Positions 26,890-35,739 of a stretch of 64,000 bases of DNA are shown here, one piece after another; position 1 is the stretch's first letter, and every line of letters begins with the position of its first letter. Below the pieces are notes generated by a model. It saw only the letters and a program-made list of their open reading frames with translations. It did not search any database and was not told the DNA's origin. Origin of the DNA: RGIG8745 sp045576655 (GTDB lineage: Bacteria; Bacteroidota; Bacteroidia; Bacteroidales; Bacteroidaceae); contig JAZNGW010000046.1 in assembly GCA_045576655.1 (NCBI GenBank), positions 18,859 through 82,858 of the forward strand, written 5' to 3'. Made by a program: the position numbers and the translations under genes.

Positions 26890-27525
26890 TTATTCTGCGG
26901 CAAGACAAACTCCTACTCTCTTAAACATTTCCCTATACGCCTCAACTTTCTTACTGAAGGCAAGCGGATATGCACGCGATGACGAAGGAAGCCTATAGAG
27001 AATCAATTGCTCGCCATCAGCATTCAGGCGATTGGGGATGTTAACGTATGAACCGACTTTAGGCATTTCCGCAATCCCGTACAGTTCACACAAAGTAAGG
27101 GTGGCCTTCTCACCCGTAGTGACAATTGCACGGCAATGTGGCACAGACTTAAGCAAGGCGTCGACATCGGTAGGCACTACTATCTCCAAAAATTTGTCGC
27201 TGGCGTTATTCTGAAGACGGCGCACTGCTGTAGCCGTATCAAACAGCGCAATACCCTTATCACGGAGAAACTCAAGTATAGAGTCTAACTTGAAAGTCTT
27301 GGCCGCTTCGTTCACAAAATAATTCTTATCAGAAAAGAAGATTTCTCCCTCAATTCGCCAATGATCATTTATCCAATTGGGATAAAAGAAATCCATGCAC
27401 CAGCGCTTCTTCTGAGGCGGGAAACTTCCCAGAAAAAGCACCTTGGCATTAGCAGGAAGGAAGGGTTTTAGCGGATGCCATTCTATGCCTGAATCAAGAC
27501 TCGTATTTTTATCCATTGCAAGCAT
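26890..27525 (-). CDS. Uracil/hypoxanthine-DNA glycosylase family protein
   Basis: 211 residues (or 208 from the ATG at 27516). Motif LGSFPPQKKRWCMDFFYPN near residue 31 and the late LYRLPSSSRAY match the UDG-superfamily proteins often called DNA-deoxyinosine glycosylases. They remove deaminated bases from DNA. It converges with the zinc-ribbon gene (3 bp between stops) and is last in the minus-strand run that starts at cca. Confidence 0.75.
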   Translation of the reverse strand: MLAMDKNTSLDSGIEWHPLKPFLPANAKVLFLGSFPPQKKRWCMDFFYPNWINDHWRIEGEIFFSDKNYFVNEAAKTFKLDSILEFLRDKGIALFDTATAVRRLQNNASDKFLEIVVPTDVDALLKSVPHCRAIVTTGEKATLTLCELYGIAEMPKVGSYVNIPNRLNADGEQLILYRLPSSSRAYPLAFSKKVEAYREMFKRVGVCLAAE

Positions 27526-27546
27526 TATTGCCCAAAAGCAAATGGT

Positions 27547-28347
27547 CTACAAAGTCATCTTTTTCTCATAGAAGCGAACTTTGAGCGAAAGCTTTTCTTT
27601 CTCCTGAGCAAGGGCCTTGACCGACTCAAATCGCTTAGCAAGTATATAGCAATGGCGCACTGCAAATTTGTCGGAAGGTGATAACTGGAATGAGTATTCC
27701 CCTGAGTCGCCTATGCAAGTCACAGTCATTGTCCCAGAATTGTTTGAAATAAATTCAACTACTCCGCCGTCATCGCCAAGTTTAAAACTTGCCTCTTCTT
27801 CATAACCTACGACAGTATGAGTAAGGAAAGAGAAACATCGTGGAGTTTCAGCCATCTCGCCAGTGGGAAGCGACACCCTTATGCGCTTATGCCCAAGTTT
27901 CTTTCCATGAACAATGGACACAAGAACCATCTGCCCTTCCTCGTTGACCTGAGCGCGAAGAGCAGTCTTATGCATCTTGCTACCTATCTGTTCGGGATTG
28001 ACAAAATAACCCACAGCCTGATATTTGGAGTCCTTCTCCAAAATAAAATACGTCTTCATCGAGTCAAGTCGCTCAGTTTCCGACACGAGTTTTTCAATTG
28101 TCTGCTCCAGACACTTCTTAGCATCTGCCAGTTCAAACTCATTCTCAAGTTTCAGCGCCTCACGACGTGCCTCTACGGCTGTAGGATAAGTCGAGCGTAA
28201 AGAATCAACCAGGGTCCTGGCATCGTCATAACGACTTTCTGCCACAGCGCTACGCGCTTCAGTCAATAAAACCTCCGCCTTCTTCTCAGGAGAAGAGCAG
28301 GCCGCAAAAACAGCAGCTACGACTATTAAAATAAAGATACGTTTCAT
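27547..28347 (-). CDS. Lipoprotein of unknown function
   Basis: 266 residues with signal and lipobox (VFAACSS, Cys17). Residues 20-100 are charged helices (TPR- or coiled-coil-like, ARSAVAESRYDDARTLVDSL), the remainder is beta rich and another charged helix closes the protein (ALAQEKEKLSLKV). It sits between menA (35 bp) and the glycosylase gene (21 bp) in one transcript. I know no function for it. Confidence 0.6.
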   Translation of the reverse strand: MKRIFILIVVAAVFAACSSPEKKAEVLLTEARSAVAESRYDDARTLVDSLRSTYPTAVEARREALKLENEFELADAKKCLEQTIEKLVSETERLDSMKTYFILEKDSKYQAVGYFVNPEQIGSKMHKTALRAQVNEEGQMVLVSIVHGKKLGHKRIRVSLPTGEMAETPRCFSFLTHTVVGYEEEASFKLGDDGGVVEFISNNSGTMTVTCIGDSGEYSFQLSPSDKFAVRHCYILAKRFESVKALAQEKEKLSLKVRFYEKKMTL

Positions 28348-28382
28348 ATATTACAAATGATTTTAAATGCTTATAAACGCTT

Positions 28383-29267
28383 TCATCCGCACACTAAAAG
28401 GCTCAATGCAAACAGCACACCAAAAAGGAATATGTTGCGAGCCGTGGCACCAAGAACGCCATTGAGAGCCTTACCATCAATGAGCAGCATTCTCCGATAC
28501 ACCACAATGTGAAGAACTACATAAGGAATCAATAACAGACAGGAATACCATTTACTTGTAACGACGCAAACGGACAAACTTCCAAGGATAAACGCTAACA
28601 GACCTAACCAAAGGTACATACGCAACCCAAACTCACGTCCGAAGCGCACAACAAGGGTACGCTTTCCACTGACAGCATCTTGGTTGCGGTCGCGATAATT
28701 GTTGACCATAAGCAAGCAGTCTGTAGCCAAACCGCAACCCATACTCGCTACGAAAACTGGCCAACTAACCCCGCCGGCAAGCACATAATATGTGACACAT
28801 ACAGGCACTATCCCAAAGAACACCAAGACGAGTAAGTCGCCATATCCCAGATACGACAAACAAGTGGTATATAAAAAGCAGAAAAGCACGCAGAGCAGCC
28901 CCACAAATACAAGTTCATAGCCTCCCCACATAATCAAAGGCAAACCCAAAACGCAAGCAATACAAGTAGTCACACCAATAGCTAGGCGCATTGCCTTAGG
29001 AGTGACCCACCCTTGTGCACAAGCACGCTCAGGCCCTAACCTATCCTCACGGTCAGTTCCTTTGAGGAAATCAAAATAGTCGTTGACGAGATTGGAGTCA
29101 ATCTGCATCACAAAAGCAAAAAGCAGACATAACAGAAAAGGCACAACATCCACACCACCCTGGTCATGAAAAGCCAAAGCACCACCAGCAAGCACTGGAG
29201 CGGCAGCACCTGTCAGCGTCTTGGGACGAGCAGCCAAGAACCATGCCTTCGGTCCGTTAATTTTCAT
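28383..29267 (-). CDS. menA: 1,4-dihydroxy-2-naphthoate polyprenyltransferase MenA
   Basis: 294 residues and eight or nine membrane helices of the UbiA superfamily. The prenyl diphosphate motif is NDYFDFLKGTDRED (62-75) and the second Asp motif is NNYRDRNQD. The N-terminus AARPKTLTGAAAPVLAG is typical of MenA. It joins a polyprenyl chain to dihydroxynaphthoate in menaquinone synthesis; the methyltransferase for the next step (ubiE/menG) is at 47434. Its start overlaps the end of the MORN gene by 11 bases. Confidence 0.9.
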   Translation of the reverse strand: MKINGPKAWFLAARPKTLTGAAAPVLAGGALAFHDQGGVDVVPFLLCLLFAFVMQIDSNLVNDYFDFLKGTDREDRLGPERACAQGWVTPKAMRLAIGVTTCIACVLGLPLIMWGGYELVFVGLLCVLFCFLYTTCLSYLGYGDLLVLVFFGIVPVCVTYYVLAGGVSWPVFVASMGCGLATDCLLMVNNYRDRNQDAVSGKRTLVVRFGREFGLRMYLWLGLLAFILGSLSVCVVTSKWYSCLLLIPYVVLHIVVYRRMLLIDGKALNGVLGATARNIFLFGVLFALSLLVCG

Positions 29268-29886
29268 TCTTGCTCTCCCAATCCATTATGACTATGCGGC
29301 TGTCCGTACTGAACATCGCACCATAGCCGTATTGAGCATTATCCCTGTATCTGCCATAGTAGTAATTGCCGTTGGCATAATAATACAAGCCATAACCGTG
29401 GCGTTTGCCGTCGACAGTCTCGCCCACGTACTTGTCGCCATTGGCATAAACAAGCGACTCAAAACGATATTTCTCCTTATAGTCGGCAGGAAGAGTGAAC
29501 TTGCTATCTCCCTTAATAACATAAAGAGGATCACCTGTGCGCAGGTCATACACGATGTAATGGCTCTCTGTACCGACCTTCACAGTCTGCGAACCAAGGC
29601 GAATTCCGAAAAAGCATGTACCGTTACGGAACTGTCCGGTAACCTCACCATCCTGATCAGTAAAAAACGCTCCATAACCATAGATATCACCCTTAATCGT
29701 CACTTGTCCGAAATATTGCCCATACGCCGACGGCAGAACCTTTGTGACATAACCTTTTACACAATCAACAAAAGCTCCGTCATACTCCACAGGAATCTGC
29801 GGATAGTGCTCCAACTTCATAAACTGCGCATTGGCAGCAACACCAGCACACAGCATCACAAGCATTATAACAAACCTACGTGTCAT
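29257..29886 (-). CDS. Secreted MORN-repeat protein
   Basis: 209 residues from the ATG at 29886, which opens on a signal peptide (MTRRFVIMLVMLCAGVAANA). An upstream in-frame start at 29991 would lie inside cca. The C-terminal part has two MORN repeats: YANGDKYVGETVDGKRHGYG and YANGNYYYGRYRDNAQYGYG. Such repeats often bind membranes or serve as scaffolds; the role is unknown. It follows cca by 13 bp and overlaps menA. Confidence 0.65.
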   Translation of the reverse strand: MTRRFVIMLVMLCAGVAANAQFMKLEHYPQIPVEYDGAFVDCVKGYVTKVLPSAYGQYFGQVTIKGDIYGYGAFFTDQDGEVTGQFRNGTCFFGIRLGSQTVKVGTESHYIVYDLRTGDPLYVIKGDSKFTLPADYKEKYRFESLVYANGDKYVGETVDGKRHGYGLYYYANGNYYYGRYRDNAQYGYGAMFSTDSRIVIMDWESKNEN

Positions 29887-29899
29887 CTTATATCCTTTC

Positions 29900-31342
29900 T
29901 TATTTATATATACCCAATTCCTCTGCCTTTGCTTTGACAAATGCAAGAGCAGGTTCATACTCATTCGGAATCTGACCGTCAAGAATGGCATCCTTCACAG
30001 CAGCCTTCAGCAGTCCAACCTCGCGGCATGGAGGCAAACTGAACATCTGCATAATTTCCTCGCCCGAAACCGGCGGTTGAAAATTACGTATTCGATCCTT
30101 CTCCTCTATGTCAACAAGTTTCTGCCTCACAAGTTTGAAGTTGTCAAGGAAACGCTTCTTCTTCACCTCATTCTTCGAAGTGATGTCGGCCTCGCACAGA
30201 CGCATCAGGTCATCGATGTCATCGCCCGCCTCAAAGAGCAAACGGCGCACGGCAGAATCCGTAACCTCATCGTCGGCAATGGCTATAGGTCGCATATGAA
30301 GCCCCACAAGCTTCTGCACATATTTCATTCTCTCGTCAAGCGGAAGTTTCATCCTACGGAAGATATTAGGCACCATCTTCTCACCTATGAAATTGTGGTT
30401 ATGGAAAGTCCACCCCTGTACAGGTTCCCACCTCTTGCTCTTTGGCTTGCCTATATCGTGGAGCAAAGCAGCCCAGCGCAACCACAACGAAGCCTCGCCC
30501 CTTTTCTCGTCGGAAGCACAAACATTCTCCAGCACCTCAAGCGTGTGGTAGAAATTATCCTTATGCGCCCTTCCGTTCATAGTCTCCACCCCCTGCATCT
30601 CCGCCAGTTCCGGCATGATGATGGCAAGGAGTCCGCAACGCTCCAAGTCGATAAAACCCTTAGAAGGATGCTTTGAAAGCATAATCTTGTTCAGCTCATC
30701 AATCACCCGTTCAGCCGAAATAATCTTAATCCTCTCAGCATTGCGCGACAGAGCCTCAAACGTCTCGTCCTCGATATAGAAGTTCAGTTGAGTGGCAAAC
30801 CTTATGCAACGCATCATTCGCAGAGGGTCATCGCTAAACGTAATGTCCGGATCGAGCGGAGTGGCAATAATACCGTCCTCTAAGTCTTCAAGCCCATAGA
30901 ACGGGTCCACAAGCTCGCCAAACCTGTCGCCATTCAGACAAAGTGCCATAGCGTTGATGGTGAAATCGCGACGGTTCTGGTCATCCTCCAAAGTGCCGTC
31001 CTCTACAATCGGTTTCCTCGAATCATGGCTGTAACTCTCACGCCTCGCACCCACAAACTCAATCTCAAGATCGCCATATTTCACCTGAGCCGTACCGAAA
31101 TTGCGAAACACAGACACATGCGCCTTGCGCCCCAACTTCCGTCCCAAAGCCTCAGCCATAGCGATGCCACTGCCAACAACCACCACGTCTATATCATTCG
31201 ATGGCCTCTCAAGGAATAAATCCCTCACGTATCCACCTATGACATAACACTCAACACCCAACTCATCAGCCGTCTCCGAAATTTGTCTGAAAATCGGATG
31301 CGACAACGCCTCTCGCAATTCACTGTCTGAAAGAAACTTCAT
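29900..31342 (-). CDS. cca: CCA tRNA nucleotidyltransferase with HD domain
   Basis: 480 residues. The nucleotidyltransferase head has GGYVRDLFLERPSNDIDVV (GG and DxD motifs), then RRDFTINAMAL, and the RNA-binding part with FSDDPLRMMRCIRFATQL. A C-terminal HD domain has ALLHDIGKPKSK and LHMRPI. The enzyme adds CCA to tRNA 3' ends. Both tRNA genes and the tmRNA in this window lack encoded CCA, so it is needed here. A -7-like box TAACTTTG lies at 31374-31381 on the same strand. Confidence 0.93.
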   Translation of the reverse strand: MKFLSDSELREALSHPIFRQISETADELGVECYVIGGYVRDLFLERPSNDIDVVVVGSGIAMAEALGRKLGRKAHVSVFRNFGTAQVKYGDLEIEFVGARRESYSHDSRKPIVEDGTLEDDQNRRDFTINAMALCLNGDRFGELVDPFYGLEDLEDGIIATPLDPDITFSDDPLRMMRCIRFATQLNFYIEDETFEALSRNAERIKIISAERVIDELNKIMLSKHPSKGFIDLERCGLLAIIMPELAEMQGVETMNGRAHKDNFYHTLEVLENVCASDEKRGEASLWLRWAALLHDIGKPKSKRWEPVQGWTFHNHNFIGEKMVPNIFRRMKLPLDERMKYVQKLVGLHMRPIAIADDEVTDSAVRRLLFEAGDDIDDLMRLCEADITSKNEVKKKRFLDNFKLVRQKLVDIEEKDRIRNFQPPVSGEEIMQMFSLPPCREVGLLKAAVKDAILDGQIPNEYEPALAFVKAKAEELGIYK

Positions 31343-31575
31343 ACCAAATTCTGCTTCACATTTGTTACAGATGCAAAGTTACTACTTTTTCAGCAGTTTA
31401 GGGAGACCACATAATAAATTATTCCACAAAACAGCCAACAAAAAGACACGACCCACGCCGCGTTTCCACTTCATTTTATAGCACGACCTCACTTTTAGGA
31501 ATATTTAACCCTTAGCGCAAAAAACGCCATTTCGGTCCGTTTTCGTAAAAAAAGCCCAGTACTCTGATATTCGCG

Positions 31576-31690
31576 CCGAAGAGCGAATTAATTCACGCCG
31601 AAGAGCGAAGTGATTCGTGACGAAGCGCGAAGAAAACTCCGCCGAAGCGCGAAAAACAAAACTCTTCGCTTTTTTGTTATCTTCAGCGAA
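31576..31690. repeat. CGCCGAAGAGCGAA repeat cluster
   Basis: About five degenerate copies of CGCCGAAGAGCGAA or CGCCGAAGCGCGAA in 115 bp, all in one orientation. Confidence 0.65.
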
Positions 31691-31882
31691 GAGCGAAAAT
31701 TTAAGCGCTCCAAACCTCTCATCCACGCAGCTTACATCCACCACTCTCTCTGAACTTTTCCGCCACTCGTTTGTTCCACTTAATTTATATCATAAAAAAC
31801 AATATGGTGTGCATAATGCAAAACTTCTATCATTTGGTCATTCTGAACCTTTCCATAGTCGCCACTCTGAGCTTTTCCATCG

Positions 31883-31955
31883 GTCATTCTGAGCGAAGCG
31901 AAGAATCTCAAAACACACATTTGTGCTGAGATCCTTCACTACCGTTCAGGATGAC
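31883..31955. repeat. REP-like hairpin (GTCATTCTGAGCGAAGCG type)
   Basis: GTCATTCTGAGCGAAGCG with AAGAATCTCA faces TGAGATCCTT with GTTCAGGATGAC, an imperfect inverted repeat of about 28-bp arms. Similar sequences are common between genes in many bacteria; a lone arm recurs at 32112. Confidence 0.75.
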
Positions 31956-32282
31956 ATGGCACATTGATAAAATATGTGCATTACGACACGCCTTCTTGGT
32001 TTTCTTTATGAGGAAGTTACTTCAGAACTAAGCGCAGACCGAGGTCTTTGCGCGCGTTCGCCTTCGTTTTTGTTGCCACTCTCTTCCCCCTGTCATTCTT
32101 TTACTCCCCCTGTCATTCTGATGAGCGAAGCGAAGAAGAATCTAAATTGTTCCTCCGTATTTCCGAATGCGGGGGCGTAGAACTCAGCTTTTGCAACGTT
32201 GTGCGAATTGCAATTCGCTACTCAATTACGCCACATTACAAATATTGGCGAACAGAATGGGCTTTACGTATATTCCCACTAA

Positions 32283-34112
32283 TTATTTCGGATTTGCCTT
32301 TATACTTGAGAAAGAACTCCACGGTATGGTACTTTTGTATGAGGATATGCTTGCTTCCGGAACATAAAGAGTTGCATTAGAATACGTTTCAGCACTAAAT
32401 ACATATTTGCTACATTCAACAGGATTTTCTGCTAACACATAAACTTCTTTCAAATTAGTGCATTTAGAGAAAGCATAATAACCTGCGTTCGTAACGCTGT
32501 TACCAATTGTCACAGAAGTAAGGCTTTTGCAATTACTGAAAGCATCATTTCCGATGCTCGTAACGCTGTTGGGAATAGTGATGCTTGTAAGTCCATCGCA
32601 ACCAGAGAAAGCATAACTTCCGATGCTCGTAACGCTGTTGGGAATAGTTATAGAAGTAAGGCTTTTGCAACCATGGAAAGCAGAACCACCTATGCTCGTA
32701 ACGCTGTTACCAATTTTCACAGAAGTAAGGCCATCGCAAGCAAAGAAAGCCTGATCTCCTATGCTCGTAACGCTGTTGGGAATAGTGATAGAAGTAAGGC
32801 TTTTGCAATTACTGAAAGCATTCATGTCTATGCTCGTAACGCTGTTTGGGATATTAGTTGTCTTACATCCAGAAATAAGCGTATTTGTGGATGTTTCAAT
32901 GATAGCATTACAATTGTTTCTCGAATCATAAACACTATTACCTTCATCTACCACTATCGAAGTAAGGCCTAAGCAAGCTTCGAAAGCCAGATAATCTATG
33001 CTCGTAACGCTATTTGGAATCTCAACAGAAGTAAGGCCAGAGCAAGCAAAGAAAGCACTATGTCCTATACTCGTAACACTGTTAGGGATTTTAGTTGTCT
33101 TACATCCAGAAATAAGCGTATTTGTAGATGTTTCAATGATAGCATTACAATTGTTTCTCGAATCATAAACACTATTACCTTCATCTACCACTATCGAAGT
33201 AAGGCCAGAGCAACCAAAGAAAGCTTTATTTCCTATGCTTTTAACGCTATTAGGAATGGTCAAAGAAGTAAGGCCAGAGCAATTATAGAAAGCAAAAGCG
33301 CCTATGCTCGTAACGCTATTAGGAATGGGCAAAGAAGTAAGGCCAAAGCAAGAGGAGAAAGCTTTATCTCCTATGCTCGTAACGCTGTTGGGAATCGTTA
33401 TAGAAGTAAGGCCAGAGCAAGCATCGAAAGCATTATCTCCTATGCTCGTAACGCTATTAGGAATGGGCAAAGAAGTAAGGCCAGGGCAACCACTGAAAGC
33501 ACTTTCACCGATGCTCTCAACACTGTTTGGGATATTAGTTGTCGTACATCCTAAAATAAGCGTATTTGTTGATGTTTCAATGATAGCATTACAATTGTTT
33601 CTCGAATCATAAACGCTATTGCCTTCATCTACCACTATCGAAGTAAGGCCAGAGCAACCAAAGAAAGCACCATCATTTGTTTTGCCCAGCATTATGCCCA
33701 GAAGTTTGGTCACCCTATCATCACCAGAAGCATTATCTCCTATGCTCGTAACGCTATTAGGAATGGTCAAAGAAGTAAGGCCGGAGCAACCAAAGAAAGC
33801 TTTATTCCCGATGCTCGTAACGCTGTTTGGAATAGTCACTGAAGTAAGGCCAGAGCAATGATAGAAAGCACTTTCACCGATACTCTCAACACTATATTTC
33901 TCTCCTTCATAAATTACTGTTTCTGGAATAACTATTGAACCAGAATATTCATTATCATAAGAACTAACTCCTTCTCCTCTATAAGTAACTTCCACAATCG
34001 AGGTATTAGTAATATTGTAATAAATACCATCGACATTAAAGTCTTCAGCATAAAGTGATGAAGAGCTGAACAGCATTGCTATCAGCAGGATCAGAGCATT
34101 GAATATTTTCAT
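32283..34112 (-). CDS. BspA-like leucine-rich-repeat surface protein
   Basis: 609 residues with a signal peptide (ILLIAMLFSSSSLYA). The body is a run of ~23-residue LRR_5 repeats of the form FxxCSGLTSVTIPNSVTSIG. Three near-identical modules interrupt it (GNSVYDSRNNCNAIIET), encoded at about 32854-32968, 33091-33204 and 33535-33648. Near residue 128 an unusual insert (ASGDDRVTKLLGIMLGKTND) breaks one repeat. BspA-type proteins bind fibronectin and other host proteins in Tannerella and related genera. The end (PWSSFSSIKANPK) lacks a type IX sorting tail, so how it is anchored is unclear. The DNA repeats should allow length change by recombination. Confidence 0.85.
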   Translation of the reverse strand: MKIFNALILLIAMLFSSSSLYAEDFNVDGIYYNITNTSIVEVTYRGEGVSSYDNEYSGSIVIPETVIYEGEKYSVESIGESAFYHCSGLTSVTIPNSVTSIGNKAFFGCSGLTSLTIPNSVTSIGDNASGDDRVTKLLGIMLGKTNDGAFFGCSGLTSIVVDEGNSVYDSRNNCNAIIETSTNTLILGCTTTNIPNSVESIGESAFSGCPGLTSLPIPNSVTSIGDNAFDACSGLTSITIPNSVTSIGDKAFSSCFGLTSLPIPNSVTSIGAFAFYNCSGLTSLTIPNSVKSIGNKAFFGCSGLTSIVVDEGNSVYDSRNNCNAIIETSTNTLISGCKTTKIPNSVTSIGHSAFFACSGLTSVEIPNSVTSIDYLAFEACLGLTSIVVDEGNSVYDSRNNCNAIIETSTNTLISGCKTTNIPNSVTSIDMNAFSNCKSLTSITIPNSVTSIGDQAFFACDGLTSVKIGNSVTSIGGSAFHGCKSLTSITIPNSVTSIGSYAFSGCDGLTSITIPNSVTSIGNDAFSNCKSLTSVTIGNSVTNAGYYAFSKCTNLKEVYVLAENPVECSKYVFSAETYSNATLYVPEASISSYKSTIPWSSFSSIKANPK

Positions 34113-34172
34113 AAATCAGTTTATTAAAATCATACACATATAATATAAGTTGCTCCTTTAACACCTAAGGAA

Positions 34173-34379
34173 TACGCACAAAAAAAGCGCGGAACTTTTC
34201 AGTGTATTCCTCTACCTAAGGTGTTTGGCGTAACCCATGCTACAGAATAACCAAAAGCCCACGCCGTAAAGCGCGAGCATTTTCGCTATAATTCATGTAG
34301 CATCCTTTAGTCGCCAAACTTTTAGGTAGACAGAATAAAGCTAAAAACGCTTTTCCAATATGTATCTTAAATGTGCGTA
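34173..34379 (+). repeat. ~200-bp structured element with terminal inverted repeats, copy H1
   Basis: Ends TACGCACA (34173-34180) and TGTGCGTA (34372-34379) are perfect inverted repeats. Inside: AAAAAGCGCGGA (34182), CTACCTA (34212) facing TAGGTAG (34323), TTTGGCG (34224) facing CGCCAAA (34312), ATGCTACA (34237) facing TGTAGCAT (34295), and the apical AAGCCCACGCC (34255). The block AAACGCTTTTCCAATATGT precedes the right end. A relative with changed stems lies at 55447-55645. Not a known family to me. Confidence 0.75.
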
Positions 34380-34521
34380 AACAGACTATACGCTATGTTT
34401 CATTGGCAGTTGAGTTTTTTAAAAGGTTTGTACACGTTTTATTTTGTTTGCAATGGCAAATATAAACAAAAAAGAAGAAACAACTTACAAAAGGCCAATG
34501 ATTTTACGTATATTTGTAGAC

Positions 34522-35724
34522 ATGAAAGCATACATTTACAGACTCTTTGCCATTTGGGTTTTAACCACCATAAGCAGCAACGCCATTGCCCAAAAAATCG
34601 ACTCACCGTTAAAGAGCGAAGGCATAGACGCATTCCTGCGCCGCCACGGACGTACCGCGCCCGAAGCAAAAACCTTGTTTATTGAACTCAACAAAGGGCG
34701 ATTCAACAAAGATGGCGGTCTGCGGATGGACCAGACGTATATACTGCCCGATTCAACAGTCTGCATTACCACGCAGAATACCACCGCGCAAGACAGCGCA
34801 ACGATTAACAATGCCGCTGCGCAAGACAGCGCAACTATTACCATCACCACGCAGGACAGCACGGCAGTTGTTAGTAGTAACAACGACACTGTCGCTAAGC
34901 CTGCACAAACAGTCGCTAAGCCTACACAAGTTGTCACAGCAAAGCAACCAACACAACCCCAAACAACCAATACCTCCACTTCTAAAAGTTCACAGAAGAC
35001 CATAACTGAGCCTCTATTCGGCAAGTCTCTAAAATCCGTTACAATCAAGAGCCAAGAACTTGCAGGAGCGTGCTTCTACCTCGTAAGCGGACACGGAGGC
35101 CCCGACCCTGGAGCAGTGAGCAAAGTGGGCGGTGTAACGCTCCACGAAGACGAATACGCTTATGACATAACGCTCCGACTCGCACGCAACTTGATGGAGA
35201 GAGGCGCAAAAGTCCATATCATCATCCAGGACTCCAAAGACGGAATAAGAGACGACAAGCACCTATCTAACAGTAAGAGAGAGACCTGCTTGGGGAAAGC
35301 TATTCCGCTTAACCACACAAGGAGACTCAAACAAAGATGCGACGCAATCAACAGACTAGCACGCAAGGATAAAGAACGATACAAACGTGCCATATTTATC
35401 CACGTCGACAGCCGTCGTGTAAAAGAACAAATAGACGTATTCCTATACCACGCTCCAAACAGCACTTTGGGCAGACGCCTTGCCAACAACATACGCAACA
35501 CTATCGAGGACAAATACGGCCAGCATCAACCAGGCCGCGGGTTTAAGGGCACTGTTAGTGACCGCCGTCTTTACGTGCTCCGAGAAACCACACCCGTAGC
35601 GGCATTCCTCGAACTCGGCAACATCCAAAACGAAAAAGACCGCAAGCGGCTTGTCATTCCAAACAACCGCCAGGCTCTCGCCAACTGGATATGCCAGGGC
35701 ATCATCAAAGATTACAAGAAATAG
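34522..35724 (+). CDS. N-acetylmuramoyl-L-alanine amidase (Amidase_3)
   Basis: 400 residues from the ATG at 34522, which opens on a signal peptide (FAIWVLTTISSNAIAQ). Residues 85-165 are a Thr/Gln/Ser-rich linker with repeated QDSATI and AKPTQ units. The catalytic domain begins near 183: zinc ligand His191 (VSGHGGPDPGA), acidic ligand in LHEDEYAYD (208-215), a second His in IFIHVDS, and the catalytic Glu in FLELGNIQN. It cleaves the stem peptide from muramic acid in the periplasm during cell separation or wall remodelling. It has no operon partner. Confidence 0.88.
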   Translation: MKAYIYRLFAIWVLTTISSNAIAQKIDSPLKSEGIDAFLRRHGRTAPEAKTLFIELNKGRFNKDGGLRMDQTYILPDSTVCITTQNTTAQDSATINNAAAQDSATITITTQDSTAVVSSNNDTVAKPAQTVAKPTQVVTAKQPTQPQTTNTSTSKSSQKTITEPLFGKSLKSVTIKSQELAGACFYLVSGHGGPDPGAVSKVGGVTLHEDEYAYDITLRLARNLMERGAKVHIIIQDSKDGIRDDKHLSNSKRETCLGKAIPLNHTRRLKQRCDAINRLARKDKERYKRAIFIHVDSRRVKEQIDVFLYHAPNSTLGRRLANNIRNTIEDKYGQHQPGRGFKGTVSDRRLYVLRETTPVAAFLELGNIQNEKDRKRLVIPNNRQALANWICQGIIKDYKK

Positions 35725-35739
35725 GTCTAACAGCCTCTC

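Larger units (their letters stand above)
31343..32282. other. 940-bp gap with repeats and no convincing gene
   Basis: Short open frames occur but have biased, repeat-derived composition and no starts or homologues I recognise. The segment contains GCCGAAGAGCGAA repeats (31576-31690), a long hairpin (31883-31955) and a further single arm of that hairpin (32112-32145). Confidence 0.6.

Noticed and set aside
31505..31744. Minus-strand 79-codon frame
   Set aside because: It is made largely of the GCCGAAGAGCGAA repeats and has no recognisable domain.
33060..33554. Plus-strand repetitive frames opposite the BspA-like gene
   Set aside because: They repeat only because the leucine-rich repeats on the other strand do.
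34173..34379. Integron attC site or retron RNA
   Set aside because: The bulged hairpin recalls attC, but no R/L core sites, integrase or reverse transcriptase are seen.
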